Shown here: positions 12,201 to 24,200 of the stretch, one piece after another
How the letters are laid out: each line of letters starts with the position of its first letter
Position numbering within the stretch: the first letter of the stretch is position 1
From: Phoronis australis
Taxonomy: Eukaryota > Phoronida > Phoronidae
DNA length: 64,000 nt
Direction of reading: 5' to 3'
NCBI GenBank assembly: GCA_002633005.1
Contig: NMRA01000056.1
Coordinates: 507,165 to 571,164, forward strand
Position numbers and translations under genes: made by a program
Notes under the pieces: generated by a model
The model's input: the letters and a program-made list of their open reading frames with translations, nothing else
The model's database searches: none
Told to the model about the DNA's origin: nothing

Positions 12201-15200
12201 TTCTCATTTCTCATCTTAGTGCTTCATGTGGATTTCCTTTGTTTCGTTGATTAAATACATCATCATCTCTGGCTGTGCAAACTGCACGCTGCATACTCGG
12301 CTGCAGAGCTTAATGTTTGAACATTAGCTGGGTTGCGGACAGTTTAAAAGCACTCTTTTGTCTATTGGCAGCTCAGATCAATCGACATGAAACGTGCTGA
12401 GTGAAATAGTTAAAAGCAAATATTTAGACGTGTATACACAATTTCCGTTTGAATTTACTGATATTGATTTTATAACTTGAATCCGTTACAGTCTGCGAGT
12501 TTTACTTTAATGCATTTTGCTATCCTATCACATTTGTATCGCATGCCATCATGTTGATTGTTATGCTGCGTGCTAATAATTTTGAGAAATGCTAATAACA
12601 TTAAAGCGTGCATTTCAGCTCCTTTCGGAGAGTCAATTTGAACCTTATATTCGTTTCTGAGGGGGATGATAGGTAATTTACATCACGGATTAAGGCCGTG
12701 CACAAAGTCGGAAACATTTGATGTCTCAGTTTTTTTGAATTCATGTCATTGCTGGTCTTGCTTTACGGATTAAGACTGTGCACAAAGTCAGAAACGTTTG
12801 ATGTCTCAGTGTTTTTTGCATTCATGTCAGTGCTGGTCTTGCTTTATTCAAGTTACGCACCATTCGTAAAAGTTCGCCTGCAATGTGTTAAAAACCAGGA
12901 TGCCTTAATTGCTGTTTTCTGGGTTGTTTTAAGTTTCGTAACGATGAAAGCAAATTATATCCACAGAAATAGCACAATTCTCTAGTTTGCACAAAAATAA
13001 ATGTCGATTTTGTCATTTTTATGCACCCACATATTTATATGTGGACGCATTATGCTGTCATCTCCGTCCGTCCGGGCGGCGTCCGCTGCTTTATTTCCAA
13101 AACCTTTTGAGGTATGTTCATGAAATTTTGCACGTGTGTTCCTTTCAAGGATGGGACAGCATGAGCGAACTTTCGAACGAATGCAACTACTGGTGTGCCC
13201 CCTAGTGGTAATTTTAGTTTTTTACGCTTACCTTTGCATCTTCAAAAGTCCTCAACAGATTTTCATGAAATTTAGTATGTAGGCACCTATTAGTAAGATG
13301 ACGCTGTCCTCTCGTTTTCGGGTGGATTCGACGTCGTTTGCGCCACCTAGTGGCCATTTTTACTGTTTCCGAGTTTGTTTCTTTGCGTTCACCCCTCTAT
13401 CAACCAAACCGCTTAAAGGATGATGGTGAAAAATGGTGTGTATGTGCTTACTATGAAGAGGACAGTTTACGATGATTTTCCAACGATTTTGACTACTGTG
13501 GCACCTCCTAGTGGCAGTTTTGTTTTTTGCGCCTATGGCTGTATCTCCTTAACCGTTCGCAGGATCTTTACTTAATTTAGCAAGTGTTTTATATGATGTT
13601 GACTATGGATGACGACGACTTTCGGACAGATCTGATTTCTGCTGTGCCCCCTAGTGGCAATTTTAGTTTTTTACGTTTAACTCTGTATCTTCAAAGGTCC
13701 TCAACAGATTTTCATAAAATTTTTAATTCAGGCATCTTTTGGTGTGATGGATGGAATCGAGTATTTTGCACCACCTAGTGGCCATTTTTGCTGTTTTCAA
13801 ATCTTGTTTTTGGCACCCACCCTTGTATCAACCAAATCATTTGAAAATTGACATATCTGTTCTCAGTGTGAATGTGACCTTTGATGATGGTAACTGACTA
13901 CTATGGCGCCTCCTAGTGGTAGTTGTGCATTGCGCCCATAGTTGTATCTGCTAAATCCACTGCAGGATCTACTAAATTTAATGAGTGTATTTATATGAAG
14001 ATAACAACAGACGACAATGACTTTCAGGCGGATCCAACGGACACTGTGCTCACTAGTGGCAATTTCATTTTATTCTGTTTTCCTTTGTTTCTCTGAAGTT
14101 CGTTGGCAGATTTTTATGAAATATGACATGTTCCTGTTATTGGATGGATTGTATGTTTTTGCGCGATCTAGTGGCCATTTTTATGATACAAATAAATAAC
14201 CCTAAAAGCACACCATTTGCAATGCATTCGTGGGCGCATTTCAACGCTCTGCGTTGCTCTTGTTACTTAATTCAAAGCTGATTAATGGAAAATTTACCAA
14301 ACGTTGCTTTATGACATACGTAAGGTACAAACCATGCTAGCAACTGACGGAAATCATCTTAGTCTTTATTTTTGTGACATAATAGAATTTCACGAGTCTG
14401 CTATGTAAATGAGGAATTACGCTCTAGTAAGGTATTCACCTTATTTACGCAGTCGCCATTTTACCAGTGAGCCTCTTTTAATGCATTTGAGCCATAAATG
14501 TAACGAGGCACGCAAAAAAGTCACGCTTTGTGCTGTGATTAAGCGCAGAATGCACAATGCATTGTTTTTAAAACCTAAAAAGAGGCTCAATTTTAAATGG
14601 CGACCGCATGAATAAGCTGTATATCGGTATTCTTTTGACTGTTTCTGACTTGATTGGAGATTCGTGGACTTTCTATTAATAAGAACTTTTGCTAATGCAT
14701 GTCCCGTTGTTTTCCTGTTAGTACTTGAAAATAAATGTCCAGGAACAAGGTGGCAGACTGGAGATAAAACAGTCGTTCTCTTAGGAATAGATACGCGTTA
14801 ACTCTTTATGAATTATTTCAAGTCCTATTAATGAAATTGACACGCTTATTTGGTCAAACAAGTGGGTTGGTTGCTTCCACTCAATGGTGTTTCATAATTC
14901 ATAAATGTCAGGCTAGAATAGCATGTCACTGAGTGTGTGACAACTGGTCCATCCTCAGCTATCTTTTGTCAACTGTTGTGAGCTAAACGCTGACTATGTA
15001 TAATGCATGGCGACATTTGATTTCTGTGTTTGTCTGACATTAAACCAATTATCTGTCGATTGTTATGACAACCCCTGCGCAGGATGCTTTGGTAGTTTTT
15101 GCCTCAACAGGTGTGACATCTTTCTCCTCGATCTTTGTTTACCCAACCTGAGCCGCCGTTGTGCTTCACGTGGCAGTCTGTCTGCATCACTGGATCACCC

Positions 15201-18200
15201 CGTCATACCACTGCCAGCATCTGCCAGTGCACGACTCTGACATCGACACTGAATTTTCTCTGCCAATATTCTGTGGACAAGCACACCTGCTTTTCAATAT
15301 ACATATATCTCTGTTTCATATCTCTCACTGCCTGCATGAAGGTAAGAACTTTTTTTCGCCTGTTGCTCATAATCGCCTGTTCTCTGTCTGAAGGCAGACT
15401 CTGATTGTCTTGCTTTTACCAATCAGTCTTGCCGAACATTGCCACTAATAGCCACGCCTCTCCCTAGTGCTACTGGGTAATTTGCTTCTGAAGGTAGCTG
15501 CGTATCTTGACTAATGGTTTTGGGCATATGTACGTAACTGCCTGTAAAGGTTGCAATGGTTTACATTGATTACTTTTTTCTTTTATGACATCATGTTGTG
15601 ATGTTGTTGAAGGGTATGCTTAGTGCGGTCTGCTGAATGGTCGATACATATGTATGCTGCTTCATGTGCAGGTGCTAGACCTCAATATGCGCATATCCTG
15701 GAATTATTCAAATTTGCCACAAAGCCAGCTGCATAATGAATTACGCCCAGTCCATAGCTTACGGTAAAGTCTCATCAATTTCTGACAAAAAATAATAGCC
15801 AAAAATGCCCAATGGTTTCATTTCTCTATAACATTGCCGTGAATGTCACGAAACTTTATCTACTGCAGGGCTCGACATAACAAGCTGCATGTCACATTTG
15901 TGACCTGAAATTTGGAAATGCGAGGTGAAATTTTTGTCAGCTTGTATCAAGTCGCTAAATACGACCTGGAATTTCCAACGTATGCGAGCTGAGTTTTTAC
16001 ACTTCTCGGCAGATACCTGGCAAATATAAAGCAACTCTTGTTCATCCGACCGTTACTTGGTTGTTGCTAAATCCAAGTTTCAAAAGAACACCAACCGAGA
16101 ACAGTCCTCTCGATGACTTGTAAGCAAGTCGTGTGAACAAAGGATATGCAGATTCGATATTTGACGCGTTTCATTGGCTAACATATTCGACCACTTCTGC
16201 AAATTTCTGGATTCGGGGAAGTTTCGGGCCACTGCATAACACATGATATAACGTTGCAAAACAGCGGTGTTTCTACTAATTCTTAAGCAATCAACTTACT
16301 GAACTTTGTGGTGGACAAATATGTTTATTTTTCGCATAAAATGTCCTGATTACATGTACTAAATATCCACGACAATATCCCTGATATCGCACTGCGGCAT
16401 TGGTCGGTCTCGTTGTTAGCGCGCAAGCGGTCGCGGCAGGCAATCGTGACTTAGAGATGTGCGTCTCATTTTTATCGCTTATGAAAGCCAAATTGAAATT
16501 GACAACCCTATTAATCGTCAAACGACGGCCACGTCTTCACTTTCAGTTGTCAAGAAATTATCAAACCCCTTCACTTGTTTCTGGGGTTACGTGCGCGAAA
16601 TATGATTTGTCTTTCACACGTTGCCAACGTAAAGTGTAGGCCTACTCCAGCGATTCAAGTGCCTGAACTCGGGCGTGCGCACCACTTCAAAGCTGCACAT
16701 CAAAAGAGATCAGCAACAGTCCTAACTGAAAGAGTAAACCGGCTTGTCTTTGTTAAACACCGGGGTACGTGCCAGTGGTTTATTTGATAATGAACTCATA
16801 GATTCCCAGCGGTTATAAAAGACCTGATGCTATACAATATTCCCTGGGACCGATATAACCCAGAACTGATATTTCCTGTGACGATCTTTCCTGAGGTCGA
16901 TGTTCTCTTAACCCTATATTCTATATTTTATGCCCGTAGCCAGCTATTGCAACTAAACGGGTTCTAGATGCGAAATTGTGGTCAGCAAACTTTTTATTCT
17001 TCTCTTCATACAACCGCTCCCCCCCTCGGCAATTTTTCGCTCCTCGGACCACTGTTGCCGTAAAATGTTCAGACTCCAATAGAAACAATCTTGTTCCAGC
17101 TGAAGCGGGAAATTAAAAACAAAATTATTCCTGGTGGCTAGAAAGGGTGCAGTGTAGGTGGTAACAATATCCAGAAAATCACCCCTACTCGATGGAGTTT
17201 GCCTCGCTGAATCGCATTATAACGTTTCTTACCATTGCAGTCTTATAATATCTTATTGCCGCAAACACCCAGGTTAACTACTGTGCTCACGCACAAGCCT
17301 ACTCCATACCTTTGAAGTGTTTCATAATAAGCGCTCACTGATCTATTAAGCGTTCCCCCCTCAAGTTTTGATAATTTCCAATTAAGCGCCCACAGTTCAG
17401 GCGAGCGCCCAGCACAGCGCACTACAAATGACTGGGCGTTGTTTAAAATTGACGCGCAGCCTATAGTGTGTCACTCTCGTTTTATACAACAAATTCAGTT
17501 TTCAAAAAAGGTCTTTTCTCATATCTCCGAAAGAAAGTTAACACTAGTGACATGCGTGTTGTTTTGTGTATTTTTCCCGTACTTGGAAGGTATTGAGGAG
17601 CAAACTCGAATTACCCGATGGAAACCCACACGGAGTCGGGAATTATTTCGAGACTATTCATTTCATGCAAAACTAATTGTTGAGTACAAAAACAGCATAA
17701 GTACCACACTTTTGTTGTGAAATTTGCACTGAATTGTTCCCGCACATCCAAATACGTCATTCGGTTAGGGCATCGTTTCACTTTTTGGAGGGAATTTGCA
17801 CTTCGAGTTAGTTTGTATCTTTAACTACTTTGATGACAGCCAGTAGCAGGTCAGACCTAGCAAAATTGCGAACACTTTTTCAACTGGCATTTTTCCCTTT
17901 TCGCATCGCAAACTTAGCTACTCGAATGCACGTGTCAGTTAGAGAGCACTGATTAAACTTTCACATCAACCACTTGCCTTGCGCTCTTCAACCTTTCAAT
18001 GGTGGTCGTTAAGAACAGTAACACTGTACCTGCATGAACGAACTCAATTTTGCAATCTGAAATTTGCGAGTATTTAACGCTGCAAGAGCAAAGTCTAAAA
18101 TTTTCTCGATGATCTAAAAATCAATTTTGACGCGTAAAAATGGCTGGAAAATTTTGCGACCTGGCATTTATGAATGCGAGCTGGATTTTGAAAATGCGAC

Positions 18201-21200
18201 CTGGGATTTTGGCAAGGTAGCAAAATATGACCTGGCAATTTTAATGGCATCGAGCCCTGTACTGGTTGCCGTGGTACAATAGTACCTACTGGTTGCTGTG
18301 GTACAAAACTTTAACGTTGGTGCTGCATTTGTTGGATGGAAAAACGATGAAATCTACACTTCTCGGCCATGTTGGGTCCGGATTTAGCGAGATTCTATGG
18401 TTATCACCAAAATACATTGAGCAAAAATAACAAGTGATGGAAGGTTCCATGTTAATTTGATATTGATAATAACAATAGTAACAATGCCGTGGCTAGTACA
18501 AAGCTTGATTAATCACAAATACTTCACATCATCTAGTTGATGCTTCCGGCCATCTTTGCTCCCTGGGGAGTGTGCAAGATGAGGTTAACATGAGTGGTGA
18601 AAACGCTAGCTGTTTTTCACTGGCGTATACGCTAGCATTTTGTCGGGACACATATGTGCCATCGGCGAAAGAGTCATTTTTGTTGCGATGAATTAATTAA
18701 TGCAAGGTCTTCTTCCCTTGTGCATGCTCGTCCTTTGAAGTGAGCGGTCTACTCAATAAAAGTGTCGACAAATACGCCAACTGTGTTGTGGTCAATGGTA
18801 CTTGCAACTGTTCACATTATTGGCATTTTCGCTACTAGCAATAGAGTTGGCGAGCGTTCTATCCAGTTTTCGAATGGGGTACAACATAAGTGCAGCATCA
18901 AAATATCAAACAGATCGTGGCACCCACGATCCTAAACTGGAACTGATTAGTTGAGTGTAGCTTGTGGGTGAGATCGAAGTCAACGACTTGATATTCACCA
19001 CGCGGTCCTAATGAAAAATTCTTCTTCTGTATAATATCTGACCCCTATCTATTCTGTCTGACTTCTGTTCATGATATCAGATCCATCTTCATATCTTATC
19101 TATCTTTATAATGTATGAGCCCTCTTCATAATATCTGAATTGATTGAGGGGAAAAGTTGTTCATTAGCATGGTGGTGTTCTTGTGGTCAGGGTCTCAAGA
19201 AATGCATAAAGAGCCCTTATTGCACTAGATTCACCTGATGAAGATCGAGTTCCCATTTCAATATGACACCAGTTGCTCGTCTGCTGAGTTCTTAGTCAGC
19301 GCTCATGGTTGCGAACTAAATATAGGATGTCAAGTCAGAGCAGTGTAAACATGCCTTGGATACATAATACTCTTTCTTGAATCTTTGTTACTGTAAACAG
19401 GTTTCGACACTGACTGCTAGATCAAGAATTTCAACTTGGGGAGAATTGTAATTGACGATGTCATTCTTTCCATAATATTAACAGGGTCGACCTAACTTTC
19501 AAGTAATTTTCGACCTGTGATATGTGAAGGTTTACTTAATTGATATGGTGAACTTCAAGAAACTTAGAAAATATGTTACCCTTAGTGGTACTTTGAGAAA
19601 CTGTTTTTGAGCTGAATTTCCTGGTTTCAACCTGAATTTTCAAATTTCAACCTGAAATTTTTTTGGAAGTTGATTGTTCACTTGGAAATTTTCGGTGTCG
19701 ATTCTGCTTCTTGTGTTGTTAAGAATGTAATGAAGAATTTTTTATTGGCGGAGCAAACCAAATAATAACATCTCACGAATTTAGGTATAATAAAATTTTG
19801 CTGAATAGCAAAATTCTGTATTTTCTTTCATAAAACATGCGTCACCAAAGCCTTGAAGAAATACTTTATAGTTTTATACCATAGCCACCACCAAGTTTGA
19901 AAAAATTGTGAACAATCGCAATGGCAGAGGATACAAATATGGTTCATGTTTCAAGTTCTCTTTCAAAAGTGTAGACATGGGGCGCACTTGCAGCTTGTGG
20001 TGTAAACATAGGGTGCATTTTTTCATTTTGGCTGCTTAAAATATCATTCCTGATGTGGAAATCTATCTTCACATCTGAGCCTGGTTAATCTTCTGACATT
20101 CTCGTCTCGTGATCCTGGTTGTGGCTGGGTTCGTCTTCCTTACCGGACTCGTGTTGCACCGAATCTAGTTGCGAGACGGACGCGTTTCTCAGGAGGTTTT
20201 GTGCTGCATAATCACATGACTATCATGTGATTTGCTGTCTGACTGATTTGTTCCCAGATGATAAAACACGACCTATGTCTAACTGGATATACATCATAAG
20301 CCACTGACACGAGGTTTTTGAAATGGATTTTCAGTTCCTCTAGATTTGAGGATCGATTTCTGCTTTGTCCGAAGAAACTGAACGGACGAATCCCAAGTTT
20401 GGGTTGCGCTGGAAGTGTCCATGCTGCATAAACATGAATATCTTTTAGCGATGTTGTAGTTTGGGTGAAGGTCTGAGCGTGAACCAAATTTTGTAAATAG
20501 ACATTGACTATCCTAAATTCATGAATTACTATCAACAACAAAAGATCATTTACCTCAATGTTACACACTTAAGGGACACATGAAAACCTGTTGGTGGATA
20601 TTCTCGAGGATATTATGAATTGCTTAGTGTAATCAGCCGTTGTTGATATGAAATTATGTCTCATATTTTGAAAAATATGATGAACGCCAAAATGGCCTAT
20701 GCCCCAGTCTTCATAATCAAGAAAGTTAAGTTTTGGCTTTACATTCAGTATTCTAAGTTTTGCACACTGTCCCTATCAAGTATTTTTACCATAATTCCAT
20801 TCTACGTTGTGGGTAGGGGTTTGTGTCCCTTCATAAAAATCCAGGTCTGTTTAACAAAAAGAATCTCATCAAATTGGGACAAACATACCATAGGTGTCGA
20901 AATTGTGTACTAACATTCTTAACTACCCCCACCCCCCACTTTTCAGTTTTGTCTATTAGCTGTGGTTTAAGCACTGAATATGATCATGTCATTGATATTT
21001 TTTTGAAAATATTACATCCTAAATTGGTGAAATTTTACCATATTAAATTATGAAAAGCTTCAATCTCCTACCCACTTCTTTACATGATACCACCAATGCA
21101 ACAAAGACAAAACACTGTGAGAGCACCCAAGGCTTGAGGACAAAATATATTCTCAAGATGAAACCTGAGAGGACAAAATGCACACCGGAATTGGCGACAC

Positions 21201-24200
21201 GTCTTAGCCAACCCCCCCCCCCTCATTGTACCGATTTCTTGTGTGTCTGTTCTCCATCTTTGTAACAAAAATGGTTGATCTGAAATTCCATCCTAGTTAC
21301 TTGACAACCACAGCTTTGTTTTTGGCGAATTAACGAATCTGTTGTTTGAAGACGAACTTTGATCCAGTATTGAGACACACACTCCCACAGGCTTGTTTGG
21401 TAGTAGGGATTTGTGAATTTTTCTGTCGGTGGCGACGTGAACTATTTGCTAAAGATTCTTACGCTCTGTCCATGATTGCTATTGAGCCTTCACTTGGGAA
21501 TAATTGGGTAATGGACTAGAATCAAATTATTGCCGCGCTATCGTCTGTTGTTGTGGCCGACCATGTAGTTTATATTATTGATGTATGCGGCCACAAGTGT
21601 AGTACTAATCCACTTACTCCTGACATATTGGAGCTTCAACGGTTATCTAATGCATATTAACATCGGTTTGCTTTCAAACTAAATTAATGTGACGCTCTCC
21701 AAGTTTTATGCAGTAGGTTTTTCGAATCCGAATTTACCGTATGTAGTTTTTGCAACAATTGTTTGTGTTCTGTATCTTGGCCTTTCAGAATGAACAGCGC
21801 TGCAAGGCAAGCGGATTTTTTTCGCCATTTGTCACCAAATTGTAAAAGATGAAAGTGCAATACTGTCAGTTCAGTGGCAAATTGGTTATCTTGATTTCAC
21901 GTCAGGGAATCAATTATTCTTCGTCATACAAAGTGTGCGAGACATTGGTTTCCACTTAAGTGGTAATTTGACTGCATGAATTATTAACCCTTATTGCCTG
22001 CCCATCTAGAGCACTGTTCACAGCCTCCCTTCCCCAAGGGTGCAAAGTGTGCTTAGCCATTGTCAATGAATTCTGCTTGAAGGTTTTCATCATTATCCCA
22101 TCCTCTGTGGTGTCAGAAGAGATAATTTGTTGTCAATTTGCCACAGAGAACTGTTGTAAATTGTTAATTCCATTGTCCTGTGTATTTCCCAGGGCTTGGT
22201 TCCCTAGACTCCTCTGCAATGACTTGCTTGCTCTTGCTCCAAGACATTATTTCAATCCTTGTAGTTGTTGCATCTGCTGGCTCGGTAATGTTGGTTACAT
22301 TCACTGCAAGTTGTTGATGGCTGCTGATCGCATCTGCGAAACATTTAAAAAACTGGCTGTTTTAAAACAGTTTTGGTTTTCACTTTCGAATGTATTCGGA
22401 AATAAAATAATAAACAAAATTGGACTGTTCCTCGTTTAAGTAGAATCAAAATTTAAAGCTTGTGTGTGAAGATATTAATTACGGTTAAAATCTTCTATTT
22501 GGGACCCAAATACTTGCTAACATCACTGTATTTCTATTTTTCCAGAGGCTTACCACATTTTTGCAAGTGCTCAAAATTTTACCAAATGTTTGGTAATAGC
22601 TACGCCATACAAACCATGCCAAGATCAAGTCAAATTTTCATGACAGATGATTTTGGTTGAAAAATTTTTAAAAAAGAACTTTCACATTTCATATTGTGTC
22701 TAAAACTGAAGAATTTTTAGGGTATATATATAAACTCAGGTGCAAGGACTTCTTAAAGGTTTGTTGTTTATTTTCTTATACACAAATAACTGTTTTCCTT
22801 TTAGCTTGAAATTTAACCAACAGCCAATAGTAATCCAATAGGTAGCAATTCTAATAGCAGGAGTTTGTTTGTTGGCTTTAATCCTGTAATTTTGTTCTCC
22901 ATTGGCAAAGTTGTTATTGTTGCTTGCCTGACAAAAGACCCAGTGCTCTCACAAAGCTAGAACTAACTTGTTGCACACAAAAGATTTTTATTCCAAGTGC
23001 AACAGTGTGAGCACCTGCCTGAGGGACAATGATGTCTCCAACCGTTCCACTCCATTGGACAGGAATTGCATGGTGTACCCTGCAAGTTGGGCTTGGACTC
23101 CATTCGAACGCAAAAAAAGTTCTAATTTTGTAGAATTGGACAAAATTGCAGTGGAAATGCTTTGGAAGTCATTTGCCATCCATTTAGTTGTGATCAATTT
23201 TAATTTAGATGTCCATGTTGTCAGTGGCTGAAATTGAAAAAGATGGCTGCTTAAGCTAAATTATATGATGTGTGTGCTTTGTGAGCTGGGGTCTTCTGAG
23301 CCATTATATTTGGATCAATCCATTATGGCAAGGGGTTAGGGGTTGACACCTTGTGCAAAATTTTTGTTCAGTGAAAGATAGTTGTTGAAAAATCTCGAAA
23401 TCTCGTCTCGTTATTGTTATTATGTGACTCCACATTTGTGAACATTTTTGTTTTCTACTGATGCATAGTGCCCAGTTGAGTTGTACTGATACATTCAAAT
23501 TAAATGGCTAACTAATACCTGGTATTCTGTTTGTGAATCATAGCTCTACCCTGTGGAAGTATTGAATGTCAAAGCCATTAAAATTTCAGAATGTGTGTAC
23601 CAAGTAAACAAAGCTGAACTCCACAAAGAGGAGGGTATGCTGATAAAGCTAATCCCCCCTTGGGAATCAGGAATGGCTCTGTCCTTTGTTTGCACACCTT
23701 TGAAAAGTGCTGGTCTGTTTACCTTTCTCTGGCCTGTCTCACCACCCTGTGAACCCATCCCAGTATTAGAGTTGGACCGAGCCATTATGTCCCACACCCC
23801 TCTCTTCCCTAGTGGTTGGGCTGAATGCCTGAATAAATATGTTATCATTGCCACTCAGCCTATTGTGGTGAGCAGACATTGACTGTTGTGTCATTATACA
23901 GGCAGCCCACATGTGCAGGAGGATGTTGTAAGACTGCCAGCTCACTGTTCATATTTGATTAGAGGCTTTATTCAGTGGAGCCACAACCTGCTCTATTTGC
24001 TCAGCTACGTTTGTCTTTGTCAACTCTATCTGTCCAGTTCATACCTTCAAGTGTTGTCAACGGTGTGCTCATTCTGTTGAGCAGTTCGCGCTTACACACT
24101 TGAGTCACTGCGCCTTTTCTCTCACTTGTGATCTAGTCAGGGCCACAGCATGTACTGTATTGGCTACACGTATCCTGGTGTTCCGATGCAGCAGCACGCC

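Larger units (their letters stand above)
3245..24140 (+). other. Long 5' intron (20.9 kb)
   Basis: Non-coding on both strands apart from the candidate MK leader at 15336. It carries most of the tandem repeats and the hAT-like element, listed separately. The remaining sequence shows only short open frames without family resemblance. These include a 118-residue minus-strand frame at 20212-20568 that I do not recognise and regard as chance. Confidence 0.7.

Noticed and set aside
20212-20568. 118-residue minus-strand open frame
   Set aside because: No family resemblance and no supporting splice or promoter signals. The length is not surprising in 64 kb.
22047-22439. 130-residue plus-strand open frame
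   Set aside because: Composition is that of intron sequence, no domain is recognisable, and it lies inside the PTBP intron without splice-compatible conservation.
23546-23882. Overlapping open frames of about 100 residues on both strands
   Set aside because: Both strands are open over the same stretch, which indicates few stop triplets by chance rather than a gene.
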